Shown in pieces: positions 33,848-43,533 of a stretch of DNA of 64,000 nt (position 1 is its first letter; each line of letters starts with the position of its first letter). Position numbers and translations under genes: made by a program. A model generated the notes under the pieces. The model saw only the letters and a list, made by a program, of their open reading frames with translations, was not told the origin of the DNA and ran no database searches. The DNA comes from Citrobacter sp. Marseille-Q6884 (GTDB lineage Bacteria; Pseudomonadota; Gammaproteobacteria; Enterobacterales; Enterobacteriaceae): NCBI RefSeq assembly GCF_945906775.1, contig NZ_CAMDRE010000001.1, forward strand, positions 1-64,000, read 5' to 3'.

Positions 33848-33872
33848 GCGCCTCACCAGAAAGGTGAGACGC
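33848..33872 (-). terminator. csrA terminator
   Basis: Read on the minus strand, GCGTCTCACC and GGTGAGGCGC pair (one G-U) around a 5-nt loop, 8 nt after the csrA stop. The following T-run is weak and interrupted. Confidence 0.65.
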
Positions 33873-33879
33873 GAAAACC

Positions 33880-34065
33880 TTAGTAACTGGACTGCTGGGA
33901 TTTTTCAGCCTGGATACGCTGGTAGATCTCTTCACGATGGACAGAAACTTCTTTCGGGGCGTTGACGCCAATGCGCACCTGGTTGCCCTTCACCCCTAAA
34001 ACTGTCACGGTGACCTCATCGCCAATCATGAGGGTCTCACCAACTCGACGAGTCAGAATCAGCAT
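33880..34065 (-). CDS. csrA: carbon storage regulator CsrA
   Basis: 61-residue RNA-binding dimer that blocks or stabilises mRNAs at GGA motifs in leader hairpins. [20 protein letters not shown] and [13 protein letters not shown] hold the RNA-contact residues (Leu4, Arg6, Arg44). Identical in length to E. coli CsrA. AAGGAG lies before the ATG (34065). Placed between alaS and the tRNA cluster as in E. coli. Confidence 0.97.
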
Positions 34066-34256
34066 TCTTTGCTCCTTGAAAGATTAAAAGAGTCGGGTCT
34101 CTCTGTATCCCGGCATTATCCATCATATAACGCCAAAAAGTAAGCGATGACAAACACCTAAGTGTAAGCAGTCACGGCATCACATTCTGTTAAACCTAAG
34201 TTTAGCCGATATACACAACTTCAACCTGACTTTATCGTTGTCGATAGCATTGATTC

Positions 34257-34285
34257 GCATGCTGTAACCAAGGGCTACAGCATGC
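34257..34285 (-). terminator. hairpin after alaS
   Basis: GCATGCTGTA (34257-34266) and TACAGCATGC (34276-34285) form a 10-bp perfect stem with a 9-nt loop, 17 nt past the alaS stop. There is no U-run, so it may be a processing or weak termination site. Confidence 0.55.
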
Positions 34286-34302
34286 GCTAACGCTTATAGT
34301 TA

Positions 34303-36930
34303 TTACAGTTTTGCGCTGACCCAGCCTTTCACACTGGCTAACGCTGCTGGCAGAGCCGCAGCATCCGTACCACCGGCTTGCGCCATGTCCGGACGACCAC
34401 CACCCTTACCACCGACCTGCTGAGCGACCATTCCAATCAGTTCCCCTGCTTTCACGCGATCTGTCACATCCTTAGACACACCCGCAATCAGAGAAACCTT
34501 ACCTTCGACTACCGTTGCCAGTACAACAACAGTGGACCCCAGTTGATTTTTCAGATCATCAACCATCGTACGTAGCATTTTAGGCTCAACGTCCGCCAGC
34601 TCGCTCACAAGCAGCTTCACGCCGTTGATATCAACCGCTTTGCTGGAAAGATTTGCGCTTTCCTGCGCTGCGGCCTGTTCCTTCAATTGCTGCAATTCTT
34701 TCTCGAGCTGACGAGTACGCTCCAGTACGGAACGCACTTTATCACCCAGATTCTGGCTATCGCCTTTCAGCAGCTGTGCAATATCGCTTAAGCGATCGCT
34801 CTCAGCATGCACGGTATGGATAGCGCCTTCGCCCGTTACGGCTTCGATACGGCGAACGCCTGCCGCAGTGCCGGATTCGGACACAATACGGAACAAGCCA
34901 ATATCACCCGTACGGCTGGCGTGAGTCCCGCCGCACAGTTCGGTGGAGAAATCACCCATGCTCAGAACGCGCACATGGTCATCATATTTCTCACCAAACA
35001 GCGCCATCGCGCCTTTGGCTTTTGCAGCCTCGAGATCCATGACATTGGTTTCAATAGGCAGGTTGCGACGGATTTGCGCATTCACCAAATCTTCAACGGC
35101 ACGAATTTCAGATGGCTTCATCGCTTCAGTATGAGAGAAATCGAAACGCAGCACTTTATCGTTGACCAGAGAGCCTTTCTGCGCCACATGCGTGCCCAGA
35201 ATCTGGCGTAACGCCGCATGCATCAGGTGCGTTGCGGAGTGATTTAAACGAATACGCGCACGACGAGCTTCATCCACATCAGCCTGTACCGCATCGCCCA
35301 CTTTCAGTGAACCTGCGGACAGCTTGCCAATGTGACCAATCGCCTGGCCATATTTTTGCGTGTCGCTGACAGCAAAAGCGAAACCAGCGCCTTTCAGTTC
35401 GCCTTTATCGCCAACCTGACCACCGGATTCAGCATAGAACGGCGTCTGATCCAGAACGACAACCGCGTCCTGACCGGCGTTAATTGTGTCTACGGCTTTA
35501 CCATCGACAAACAGCGCGGTCACTTTGCCGTTCAGTTCCAGGCTCTCGTAGCCTTTAAATTCAGATGAACCATCAACGCGAATCATCGCATTGTAGTCAG
35601 CACCAAAACCGCTGGCTTCACGCGCACGGCGGCGCTGTTCTTCCATTGCGGCCTCAAAGCCCGCTTCATCCACCTTGATGTTGCGCTCGCGGCAAACGTC
35701 CGCAGTCAGGTCAACCGGGAAGCCATAGGTGTCATACAGACGGAATGCGGTTTCACCATCCAGCGTATCGCCGGACAGTTTTGCCAGTTCTTCATCCAGC
35801 AGTGCCAGACCACGTTCCAGCGTACGCGCAAACTGCTCTTCTTCGGTTTTCAGAACCTGCTCAACCATGGCCTGCTGACGCTTCAGTTCTTCACCAGCAG
35901 AGCCCATGACGTCTACCAGCGGCCCCACCAGCTTGTAGAAGAAGGTGTCTTTCGCGCCCAGCATGTTGCCATGACGCACAGCACGACGAATGATACGACG
36001 CAGCACATAGCCACGGTTTTCATTCGACGGCACCACACCATCGGCAATCAGGAATGCGCAAGAACGAATATGGTCAGCAATAACGCGCAGTGATTTGTTG
36101 CTCAGATCGGTCGCACCGGTCACTTTCGCCACGGATTCAATCAGCGAGCGGAACAGGTCAATCTCGTAGTTGGAGTTAACGTGTTGCAGCACAGCAGCAA
36201 TACGCTCCAGACCCATACCGGTATCTACGGACGGTTTTGGCAGCGGTTCCATGGTGCCGTCAGCCTGACGGTTAAACTGCATGAAGACGATGTTCCAGAT
36301 CTCAATGTAGCGATCGCCATCTTCTTCCGCGCTTCCCGGAGGGCCGCCCCAAATGTGGTCACCGTGATCGTAGAAAATTTCGGTGCACGGACCGCAAGGA
36401 CCGGTGTCGCCCATCTGCCAGAAGTTGTCGGAAGCATATGCCGCACCTTTGTTATCACCAATACGGATGATACGTTCGCGCGGGATACCGACTTCTTTTT
36501 CCCAGATTTCATAGGCTTCATCGTCTGTTTCGTAGACGGTTACCCATAAACGCTCTTTCGGTAGGGCAAACCAGTTTTCACCCGTCAGCAGTTCCCATGC
36601 ATATTGAATAGCGTCGTGTTTGAAGTAATCGCCGAAGCTGAAGTTACCCAGCATTTCGAAGAAGGTATGGTGACGTGCAGTGTAACCGACGTTTTCCAGA
36701 TCGTTGTGTTTACCGCCCGCGCGTACGCAACGCTGCGAGGTGGTTGCGCGGGAATAATTACGCTTGTCGAGGCCAAGGAAAACATCCTTGAACTGGTTCA
36801 TCCCGGCGTTGGTAAACAACAAAGTAGGGTCATTGTTTGGGACCAGGGAGCTGCTGGCAACTACCTGATGTCCTTTACTGTGGAAAAAATCGAGAAACGC
36901 CTGACGGATCTCAGCGGTGCTCTTGCTCAT
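34303..36930 (-). CDS. alaS: alanyl-tRNA synthetase AlaS
   Basis: Class II synthetase charging tRNA-Ala, 875 residues, one less than in E. coli. Motifs: aminoacylation domain with FTNAGMNQFKDVFLG near 34 and HHTFFEMLGNFSFGDYF near 87; editing domain with HSATHLMHAALRQILG near 563 and CGGTHASRTGDIG near 665; C-terminal C-Ala domain with the GGGRPDMAQAGG segment near 845. ATTATG start at 36930. Separate unit from csrA, with about 240 nt between them holding the csrA promoter region. Confidence 0.97.
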   Translation of the reverse strand: MSKSTAEIRQAFLDFFHSKGHQVVASSSLVPNNDPTLLFTNAGMNQFKDVFLGLDKRNYSRATTSQRCVRAGGKHNDLENVGYTARHHTFFEMLGNFSFGDYFKHDAIQYAWELLTGENWFALPKERLWVTVYETDDEAYEIWEKEVGIPRERIIRIGDNKGAAYASDNFWQMGDTGPCGPCTEIFYDHGDHIWGGPPGSAEEDGDRYIEIWNIVFMQFNRQADGTMEPLPKPSVDTGMGLERIAAVLQHVNSNYEIDLFRSLIESVAKVTGATDLSNKSLRVIADHIRSCAFLIADGVVPSNENRGYVLRRIIRRAVRHGNMLGAKDTFFYKLVGPLVDVMGSAGEELKRQQAMVEQVLKTEEEQFARTLERGLALLDEELAKLSGDTLDGETAFRLYDTYGFPVDLTADVCRERNIKVDEAGFEAAMEEQRRRAREASGFGADYNAMIRVDGSSEFKGYESLELNGKVTALFVDGKAVDTINAGQDAVVVLDQTPFYAESGGQVGDKGELKGAGFAFAVSDTQKYGQAIGHIGKLSAGSLKVGDAVQADVDEARRARIRLNHSATHLMHAALRQILGTHVAQKGSLVNDKVLRFDFSHTEAMKPSEIRAVEDLVNAQIRRNLPIETNVMDLEAAKAKGAMALFGEKYDDHVRVLSMGDFSTELCGGTHASRTGDIGLFRIVSESGTAAGVRRIEAVTGEGAIHTVHAESDRLSDIAQLLKGDSQNLGDKVRSVLERTRQLEKELQQLKEQAAAQESANLSSKAVDINGVKLLVSELADVEPKMLRTMVDDLKNQLGSTVVVLATVVEGKVSLIAGVSKDVTDRVKAGELIGMVAQQVGGKGGGRPDMAQAGGTDAAALPAALASVKGWVSAKL

Positions 36931-37058
36931 AATTATCCTGAAGAAATCAAGCTAACGAAATGTCATTACCAGCATCGGCACGCGATCTGCGCCTCTGGCA
37001 ATCGAAAAGTGGGAATAAGATAAGTTTTCTTTACTGGGAAGTAAAATCCCGTATGCGC

Positions 37059-37559
37059 TCAATCGTCAAAATTTCGCCATATTGCCTGAATATCTTCCAT
37101 CAGATAGCCGCGATAGAGCAAAAAACGCTGGACCTTTACCTTTTCTGAGAACGCCTCTGGCAAGGGTTCTCCGTATTTTCGGATTGCCTGTTCTCGCGCC
37201 AGCCGCGCCCAGTCAATTTCGCAATCACGCATCGCGCGCTCAATCCCCTCACGGGAGATCCCTTTCTGCCCCAATTCCTGGCGCACCCGCGCAGGTCCGT
37301 AGCCTTTGCGGCTCCGGCTGGCAATAAACTGCTGAACGAAACGCTCATCATCAAGGTAGCGGCTTTCAATACACCAGGCGATGACCTTGTCGTAATCCTC
37401 CGGTGTCGCGTCAATTTCTTCCGGTCCGTTTTTCCCCATCACCGGTGCGGCCAGTTTTCGTCGCAGTTCCTGTTCGCTGTGATCCCGCATGGCGAGAATG
37501 CGGACTGCACGGTCAAGCAGTCGGGAATAAGCGGATCGGCGGGGAGTTGCATCTGTCAT
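37059..37559 (-). CDS. recX: recombination regulator RecX
   Basis: 166-residue inhibitor that caps RecA filaments. Three tandem helical repeats rich in R/E/K; motifs RDHSEQELRRKL near 25, IASRSRKGYGPARVRQEL near 80, and the C-terminal RFLLYRGYLMEDIQAIW. It follows recA after the terminator at 37577-37606, so it is made by read-through. Start at ATG 37559. Confidence 0.95.
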   Translation of the reverse strand: MTDATPRRSAYSRLLDRAVRILAMRDHSEQELRRKLAAPVMGKNGPEEIDATPEDYDKVIAWCIESRYLDDERFVQQFIASRSRKGYGPARVRQELGQKGISREGIERAMRDCEIDWARLAREQAIRKYGEPLPEAFSEKVKVQRFLLYRGYLMEDIQAIWRNFDD

Positions 37560-37576
37560 AGTGAACCTTCGAAAAT

Positions 37577-37606
37577 GGAAAAGGGCTGCATGATATGCAG
37601 CCCTTT
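37577..37606 (-). terminator. terminator between recA and recX
   Basis: AAAAGGGCTGCAT and ATGCAGCCCTTTT form a perfect GC stem with a T-run in the minus-strand direction, about 23 nt after the recA stop. It lowers recX expression relative to recA. Confidence 0.9.
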
Positions 37607-37628
37607 TATATGCGATGGAATCAGATTA

Positions 37629-38693
37629 TCAGAAATCTTCGTTCGTTTCTTTTACGTCTTCACCGCTGTCATCAATAGAGAAATCTGGCGTTGCGTCCTG
37701 ATTATTGAGCAGTAATTCACGCACTTTTTTCTCAATTTCTTTCGCGGTAACCGGGTTTTCTTTCAGCCAGTTAGTCGCGTTCGCTTTACCCTGACCAATT
37801 TTCTCGCCGTTGTAGCTGTACCATGCACCGGCTTTTTCAATCAGCTTCTCTTTCACGCCCAGGTCAACCAGCTCGCCGTAGAAGTTGATGCCTTCGCCGT
37901 AAAGGATCTGGAATTCAGCCTGTTTAAACGGTGCAGCGATTTTGTTTTTCACGACCTTAACGCGCGTTTCGCTGCCAATCACGTTATCGCCCTCTTTCAC
38001 CGCGCCAATACGACGGATGTCCAGACGAACGGAGGCATAGAATTTCAGTGCGTTACCACCGGTCGTGGTTTCAGGGTTACCGAACATAACGCCAATTTTC
38101 ATACGGATCTGGTTGATGAAAATCAGCAGCGTGTTGGACTGCTTCAGGTTACCCGCCAGTTTACGCATCGCCTGGCTCATCATACGCGCCGCCAGGCCCA
38201 TGTGAGAGTCGCCGATTTCGCCTTCGATTTCCGCTTTCGGCGTCAACGCCGCCACGGAGTCAACGACGATAACGTCAACAGCGCCGGAGCGTGCTAACGC
38301 GTCACAAATTTCCAGTGCCTGCTCACCGGTGTCCGGCTGGGAGCACAGGAGATTGTCAATATCGACGCCCAGTTTACGCGCATAGATAGGATCCAGCGCG
38401 TGCTCCGCATCGATAAACGCACAGGTTTTACCTTCACGCTGTGCGGCAGCAATGACCTGCAGCGTCAGGGTTGTTTTACCGGAGGACTCTGGCCCGTAGA
38501 TTTCGACGATACGCCCCATTGGCAAACCGCCCGCGCCTAATGCGATATCCAGAGAAAGCGAACCGGTGGAGATGGTTTCCACATCCATGGAACGGTCTTC
38601 ACCGAGGCGCATGATGGAGCCTTTACCGAATTGCTTTTCGATCTGGCCCAGCGCTGCCGCCAACGCTTTCTGTTTGTTTTCGTCGATAGCCAT
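37629..38693 (-). CDS. recA: recombinase RecA
   Basis: Strand-exchange ATPase and LexA coprotease, 354 residues (one more than E. coli). Walker A GPESSGKTTL near residue 67, Walker B VIVVDSVAAL near 140, DNA-binding loop 2 MKIGVMFGNPETTTGGNALKF in part near 197, and an acidic C-terminus. GGAGTAATTAATG gives the start at 38693. Controlled by the SOS box listed upstream. Confidence 0.98.
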   Translation of the reverse strand: MAIDENKQKALAAALGQIEKQFGKGSIMRLGEDRSMDVETISTGSLSLDIALGAGGLPMGRIVEIYGPESSGKTTLTLQVIAAAQREGKTCAFIDAEHALDPIYARKLGVDIDNLLCSQPDTGEQALEICDALARSGAVDVIVVDSVAALTPKAEIEGEIGDSHMGLAARMMSQAMRKLAGNLKQSNTLLIFINQIRMKIGVMFGNPETTTGGNALKFYASVRLDIRRIGAVKEGDNVIGSETRVKVVKNKIAAPFKQAEFQILYGEGINFYGELVDLGVKEKLIEKAGAWYSYNGEKIGQGKANATNWLKENPVTAKEIEKKVRELLLNNQDATPDFSIDDSGEDVKETNEDF

Positions 38694-38761
38694 TAATTAC
38701 TCCTGTCATGCCGCTTTCGGATTAAACCGCGAAACGTGAAAGATGATGTTCTGTTGACGCA

Positions 38762-38789
38762 ATTATACTGTATGCTCATACAGTATCAA
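38762..38789 (-). promoter_or_regulatory. recA promoter with LexA box
   Basis: Read leftwards: TTGATA (38789-38784), 16-nt spacer, TATAAT (38767-38762). The LexA box TACTGTATGAGCATACAGTA occupies 38785-38766, covering the spacer and both core elements, as in E. coli. The promoter overlaps the last codons of pncC. Confidence 0.93.
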
Positions 38790-39283
38790 GTATTTTGTAG
38801 AAATTGTTGCCACAGGGTCTGCAACGCATAGGCGGTCGCCTGCCGACGCACCGCGTCGCGGTCACCGCTGAAGCATTCCCGACGCGTAATACCCTCACCG
38901 CTTGCGCTGGCAAAGGCAAACCATACCGTACCTACGGGCTTCTCTTCACTGCCACCCTCTGGCCCGGCAATACCGCTGATAGAAACCGCGAAATGCGCAC
39001 GGGCGGCTTTTAGCGCGCCAATCGCCATTTCGACCACCACCGGCTCACTCACCGCGCCATGCTGTGCCAGCGTCTCTTCACGCACGCCGATCATCTGCGC
39101 TTTGGCTTCATTACTGTAGGTCACAAACCCGCGCTCAAACCAGGCGGAGCTTCCGGCGATATCAGTAATCACTTTCGCCACCCAGCCACCGGTACAGGAT
39201 TCCGCGGTCGTCACCGTAGCGCCACGCGCTTTCAACGCCAGCCCAACCTGCTCACTTAACTGCATCAGTTCACTGTCGGTCAT
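38786..39283 (-). CDS. pncC: NMN amidohydrolase PncC (YgaD)
   Basis: CinA C-terminal-family deamidase converting nicotinamide mononucleotide to nicotinate mononucleotide in NAD recycling. 165 residues. Active-site segment TTAESCTGGWVAKVITDIAGSS near 24-45 holds the catalytic Ser; GIAGPEGGSEEKPVGTV near 108 completes the site. Its stop codon overlaps the recA -35 region. Confidence 0.95.
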   Translation of the reverse strand: MTDSELMQLSEQVGLALKARGATVTTAESCTGGWVAKVITDIAGSSAWFERGFVTYSNEAKAQMIGVREETLAQHGAVSEPVVVEMAIGALKAARAHFAVSISGIAGPEGGSEEKPVGTVWFAFASASGEGITRRECFSGDRDAVRRQATAYALQTLWQQFLQNT

Positions 39284-39404
39284 TTCAGCCTCTGTCAGTT
39301 AAAAAATATGCCGGACAAGATAGCACTTTCACAACCAAGATGGGGATGAAGAGAACAATTTACGAGGGGGATTCAGAAAATAGATTAGCGCGGTAAAAAG
39401 CACA

Positions 39405-39457
39405 CCGGATAGTAACGTTATCCGGCCAACAAAGGCATTTCGCCTCGTTGACCGGAT
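39405..39457. repeat. REP/BIME between mltB and pncC
   Basis: CCGGATA (39405-39411) pairs with TATCCGG (39419-39425), and a second inverted copy, GACCGGATAAG, follows near 39450. Two REP units in the gap between the two same-strand genes pncC and mltB. Confidence 0.7.
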
Positions 39458-39471
39458 AAGAGCGAAACAAA

Positions 39472-40551
39472 TTACTGTACGCGCGCCTGCGCGACAGTCT
39501 GCCCCAACTGCCAGACAGCCATGGCGTAATGCGTGCTGTGATTGTAGCGGGTTATCGTGTAGAAGTTCGGCAACCCGTACCAGTACTGATATCCGGTACC
39601 GATATCCAGACGCAGCAGGCTAGCCTGCTGATGATTCCCCAATGATTGCTGCGGCGTCAAACCGGCAGCGGCAAGCTGAGAAATGCTGTACTGGGTTTTA
39701 AAGCCATTCGCCAGACCAGGCGCCTGACCGTTTGCCGGCACCGCCACCACATCGCCTTTCACCCAACCGTGGCCTTTGAAGTAATTCGCCACGCTACCGA
39801 TAGCATCTACTGGGTCCCACAGGTTGATATGCCCGTCACCATTGAAATCAACAGCATATTGTTTGTAGGAGGACGGCATAAACTGACCATAGCCCATCGC
39901 ACCTGCGAAGGAACCTTTCAGATCCAGCGGGTCATCGCTTTCATCCCGTGCCATCAACAGGAAGGTTTCCAGTTCACTGGAGAAATATTCTGCCCGACGC
40001 GGATAGTTAAACGACAGTGTTGCCAGCGCATCCAAGATACGTGTTTTCCCCATCACACGACCCCAGCGGGTTTCGACCCCGATGATGCCGACAATGATTT
40101 CCGGCGGTACGCCGTAGACCTGCCACGCGCGATTCAGCGCATCTTCATATTGGTTCCAGAACGCGACGCCGTTTTGCACGTTATCCGGGGTAATAAACTG
40201 CTTGCGATAGCGGAGCCACGCGCCGTTAGGTCCGGCTGGCGGTTGAGTCGTCGGTGCCTGACGGTCCATCAGACGCAGAACGTAATCCAGACGCTTGGCC
40301 TGCGACAGGATCTCCTGCAACTGCTGACGGTCAAAACCGTGCTTGTTCACCATTTTCTCAATGAACTGCTGCGCATTCGGATTATTGGCGAAATCGCCGC
40401 CCGTTAGCATGACGTTGTGCTGTGGCTCAAGCAGGAAGCCGCCGGATGGCGTCCCCGTTGTCGTTTGAGTCTCTGAAGTTTTAGGTTTGCTGCTACAGGC
40501 AGCGAGCAATACACAAAGGGGGAGTAACGCTACATAACGACGCTTGAACAT
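39472..40551 (-). CDS. mltB: membrane-bound lytic transglycosylase B (MltB)
   Basis: Outer-membrane lipoprotein that cleaves the MurNAc-GlcNAc bond and forms 1,6-anhydro ends. 359 residues from MFKRRYVALLPLCVLLAACS, whose lipobox LAAC sets Cys19 as the lipid site; a two-residue deletion lies in the TTQPPAGPNG linker compared with E. coli. Catalytic Glu is in VGIIGVETRWGR near 160; the GAMGYGQFMPSSY motif follows near 214. The longer open frame to 40638 is not used because it would bury the signal peptide. Confidence 0.95.
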   Translation of the reverse strand: MFKRRYVALLPLCVLLAACSSKPKTSETQTTTGTPSGGFLLEPQHNVMLTGGDFANNPNAQQFIEKMVNKHGFDRQQLQEILSQAKRLDYVLRLMDRQAPTTQPPAGPNGAWLRYRKQFITPDNVQNGVAFWNQYEDALNRAWQVYGVPPEIIVGIIGVETRWGRVMGKTRILDALATLSFNYPRRAEYFSSELETFLLMARDESDDPLDLKGSFAGAMGYGQFMPSSYKQYAVDFNGDGHINLWDPVDAIGSVANYFKGHGWVKGDVVAVPANGQAPGLANGFKTQYSISQLAAAGLTPQQSLGNHQQASLLRLDIGTGYQYWYGLPNFYTITRYNHSTHYAMAVWQLGQTVAQARVQ

Positions 40552-40813
40552 GAGACATCCATTAAACAAATTCAGCCTGGGAGAAGTATGGTAAAGCATC
40601 CTCCGCCCTACAAGGAAGCAGTAGTCGCTCTGTGTCACAGAATTTACGCCCCCCTTTCATCCTCTATCTGCATATTTGCGACCTTTTACGCAAAACTTTC
40701 ACAATAAAATAATAATCTTTCATTTTGAGATCAAAACAACACTTTTAAATCTTTCATAACGATTAAAATGCGTTACCGTTTGGCAAGTTAATTAACCCCT
40801 ACAGGAGAGAATA
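40552..40813 (+). promoter_or_regulatory. mltB-srlA control gap
   Basis: About 260 bases between divergent mltB and srlA. The srlA side is AT-rich; AGGAGAG lies just before the srlA ATG. E. coli srl control involves CRP, SrlR and GutM, but I cannot place their sites confidently here. Confidence 0.5.
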
Positions 40814-41377
40814 ATGATCGACACCATCACACTGGGTGCTGAGTGGTTTATCGGGCTTTTCCAGAAAGGCGGCGAGGTGTTTACCGGCATGGTGACCGGT
40901 ATTCTTCCTCTGCTGATTAGCCTGCTGGTCATCATGAATGCGCTGATTAACTTTATCGGCCAGCAACGTATTGAACGTTTTGCCCAGCGCTGCGCCGGAA
41001 ATCCGCTGTCCCGCTATCTGCTGCTGCCGTGCATCGGCACATTTGTCTTTTGTAATCCGATGACACTGAGCCTGGGTCGCTTTATGCCCGAAAAGTACAA
41101 ACCCAGCTACTACGCAGCCGCCTCTTACAGCTGCCATTCAATGAACGGCTTGTTCCCGCACATCAACCCCGGCGAACTCTTTGTTTATCTGGGGATCGCC
41201 AGTGGCCTGACCACACTAGGGCTTCCACTCGGCCCGCTGGCGGTGAGTTATTTGCTGGTCGGTCTGGTGACCAACTTCTTCCGCGGCTGGGTGACCGATT
41301 TCACCACGGCCATCTTTGAGAAAAAAATGGGCATTCAACTTGAGCAGAAGGTACATCTGGCGGGAGCAACATCATGA
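40814..41377 (+). CDS. srlA: glucitol PTS EIIC component SrlA
   Basis: Membrane subunit (IIC2 part) of the sorbitol phosphotransferase, 187 residues with several helices; conserved PCIGTFVFCNPMTLSLGRF near 73 and SYSCHSMNGLFPHINPGE near 104. The stop overlaps the srlE start (ATGA). First gene of the operon; AGGAGAG precedes it. Confidence 0.96.
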   Translation: MIDTITLGAEWFIGLFQKGGEVFTGMVTGILPLLISLLVIMNALINFIGQQRIERFAQRCAGNPLSRYLLLPCIGTFVFCNPMTLSLGRFMPEKYKPSYYAAASYSCHSMNGLFPHINPGELFVYLGIASGLTTLGLPLGPLAVSYLLVGLVTNFFRGWVTDFTTAIFEKKMGIQLEQKVHLAGATS

Positions 41378-42345
41378 CGCGAATTCGTATTGAAAAAGGG
41401 ACCGGCGGCTGGGGCGGGCCGCTTGAGCTGGATGCAACCCCTGGTAAAAAAATTGTCTATATTACCGCCGGCACTCGTCCCGCAATTGTTGACAAGCTGG
41501 CAAATCTGACCGGTTGGCAGGCCGTTGATGGCTTCAAAGAAGGTGAGCCGCCGGAGAACGAAATTGGTGTGGCGATCATCGACTGCGGCGGCACACTGCG
41601 CTGTGGGATCTATCCAAAACGTCGTATACCGACGGTAAATATTCACGCCACGGGTAAATCAGGTCCGCTGGCCCAGTACATTATCGAAGATATCTATGTC
41701 TCTGGCGTGAAAGAAGAAAACATTACCGTTGTCGGTGAAGCATCTGTCGCGCCACAGCCAGCAAGCAGCGCCATAGGCCGCGAGTACGATACCAGCAAGA
41801 AAATTACCGAACAAAGCGACGGTTTGTTGGCAAAAGTCGGTATGGGAATGGGGTCAGCCGTTGCGGTTCTGTTCCAGGCCGGGCGCGACACTATCGATAC
41901 CGTCCTGAAAACGATTCTGCCTTTTATGGCGTTCGTCTCGGCGCTGATCGGCATCATTATGGCTTCTGGTCTGGGGGACTGGATTGCCCATGGACTCGCA
42001 CCGCTGGCCAGCCATCCACTGGGACTGGTCACTCTGGCACTGATCTGCTCTTTCCCGCTGCTGTCGCCTTTCCTCGGCCCGGGTGCGGTCATCGCCCAGG
42101 TTATCGGTGTCCTGATCGGCGTACAGATCGGTTTAGGGAACATTCCTCCGCATCTCGCGCTACCCGCCCTGTTCGCCATTAACGCCCAGGCTGCGTGCGA
42201 CTTTATTCCTGTCGGATTGTCACTGGCCGAAGCGCGTCAGGACACGGTCCGCGTCGGTGTGCCATCCGTTCTGGTAAGTCGTTTTCTGACCGGCGCGCCT
42301 ACCGTTCTCATCGCCTGGTTTGTTTCCGGCTTTATTTACCAATAA
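41374..42345 (+). CDS. srlE: glucitol PTS EIIBC component SrlE
   Basis: 323 residues: an N-terminal EIIB domain with the phosphorylated Cys in IIDCGGTLRCGIYPKRRIPT (near 73), and a C-terminal membrane domain with helices from about 183 on (LPFMAFVSALIGIIMASGLG). Works with SrlA and SrlB to import and phosphorylate D-glucitol. Slightly longer than E. coli SrlE (319). Confidence 0.95.
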   Translation: MTRIRIEKGTGGWGGPLELDATPGKKIVYITAGTRPAIVDKLANLTGWQAVDGFKEGEPPENEIGVAIIDCGGTLRCGIYPKRRIPTVNIHATGKSGPLAQYIIEDIYVSGVKEENITVVGEASVAPQPASSAIGREYDTSKKITEQSDGLLAKVGMGMGSAVAVLFQAGRDTIDTVLKTILPFMAFVSALIGIIMASGLGDWIAHGLAPLASHPLGLVTLALICSFPLLSPFLGPGAVIAQVIGVLIGVQIGLGNIPPHLALPALFAINAQAACDFIPVGLSLAEARQDTVRVGVPSVLVSRFLTGAPTVLIAWFVSGFIYQ

Positions 42346-42358
42346 GAGACACTCAAAA

Positions 42359-42721
42359 ATGACCGTGATTTATCAGACCACTATCACCCGTATCGGCCAA
42401 AGCGCTCCGGATGCACTCTGCGACAAGATGATGATTACCTTTCGTGAAGGCGCGCCTGCAGATATCGAAGAGTTTTGCTTCATACATTCCCACGGAGAAC
42501 TGAACGGTTCTCTGCAAGCAGGAATTCAGTTTGAACTGGGCCAGCATAACTACCCGGTCACGGCCGTTGGCAGCGTTGCAGAACGCAACTTACGTGAACT
42601 GGGGCATATCACCCTGCGTTTTGACGGACTGAGTGAAGCGGAATTCCCCGGCACCGTACACGTTGCAGGCCCCGTACCAGACGGTATCGAGCCGGGCTGT
42701 ATTTTGAAGTTTATTGTTTAA
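42359..42721 (+). CDS. srlB: glucitol PTS EIIA component SrlB
   Basis: 120-residue cytosolic phosphocarrier of the PTS GutA family; the phosphoryl His is in FIHSHGELNGSL (near residue 43). The start at 42359 gives MTVIYQTTIT; a longer frame would extend into srlE. 13 nt after srlE. Confidence 0.94.
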   Translation: MTVIYQTTITRIGQSAPDALCDKMMITFREGAPADIEEFCFIHSHGELNGSLQAGIQFELGQHNYPVTAVGSVAERNLRELGHITLRFDGLSEAEFPGTVHVAGPVPDGIEPGCILKFIV

Positions 42722-42738
42722 GATTGAAGGAGATAAAG

Positions 42739-43518
42739 ATGAATCAGGTTGCCGTTGTCATTGGTGGAGGCCAGACCCTGGGGGCATTCCTTTGCCGTGG
42801 GCTTGCTACAGAAGGATACCGCGTCGCAGTGGTAGATATTCAAAGCGATAAAGCCGCCAACGTGGCGCAGGAAATTAATGCCGAGTTTGGCGAAGGTACC
42901 GCGTACGGTTTTGGCGCTGATGCCACCAGCGAACAAAGCGTGCTGGCGCTGTCGCGCGGAGTGGATGAAATATTCGGTCGTACTGACTTGCTGGTTTACA
43001 GCGCGGGTATCGCGAAGGCCGCGTTTATCAGCGATTTTCAGCTTGGGGATTTCGACCGCTCGCTGCAGGTGAATCTGGTTGGCTACTTCCTCTGCGCACG
43101 TGAATTCTCACGCCTGATGATCCGCGATGGCGTTCAGGGACGCATTATCCAGATCAACTCCAAATCAGGGAAAGTGGGCAGTAAACACAATTCAGGTTAC
43201 AGCGCGGCAAAATTTGGCGGCGTGGGCTTAACCCAGTCACTGGCGCTGGATCTCGCTGAATATGGCATTACCGTCCATTCGCTGATGCTCGGCAACCTAC
43301 TGAAATCACCGATGTTCCAGTCATTACTGCCGCAGTATGCCACCAAACTGGGCCTCAAGCCGGATCAAGTGGAGCAGTATTATATTGATAAGGTTCCCCT
43401 CAAGCGCGGTTGCGATTATCAGGATGTGCTGAACATGCTGCTTTTTTATGCCAGCCCGAAAGCCTCTTACTGCACCGGACAGTCCATCAACGTGACTGGC
43501 GGTCAGGTGATGTTCTAG
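42739..43518 (+). CDS. srlD: sorbitol-6-phosphate 2-dehydrogenase SrlD
   Basis: SDR enzyme oxidising glucitol-6-phosphate to fructose-6-phosphate with NAD+. 259 residues: VIGGGQTLGAFLCRGL near 7 (glycine motif), VYSAGIAKAAF near 88 and the catalytic YSAAKFGGVG (Tyr/Lys near 154-158). AAGGAGATAAAG ATG sets the start at 42739. Feeds glycolysis. Confidence 0.96.
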   Translation: MNQVAVVIGGGQTLGAFLCRGLATEGYRVAVVDIQSDKAANVAQEINAEFGEGTAYGFGADATSEQSVLALSRGVDEIFGRTDLLVYSAGIAKAAFISDFQLGDFDRSLQVNLVGYFLCAREFSRLMIRDGVQGRIIQINSKSGKVGSKHNSGYSAAKFGGVGLTQSLALDLAEYGITVHSLMLGNLLKSPMFQSLLPQYATKLGLKPDQVEQYYIDKVPLKRGCDYQDVLNMLLFYASPKASYCTGQSINVTGGQVMF

Positions 43519-43533
43519 CCTGGTGGCGCTGCG

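Noticed and set aside
39646..40407. 253-codon plus-strand frame within mltB
   Set aside because: Antisense shadow; mltB has a lipobox and full catalytic motifs.
40552..40813. Possible CRP site before srlA
   Set aside because: TTTTGAGATCAAAA is symmetric but does not have the TGTGA/TCACA spacing, so it was not called.
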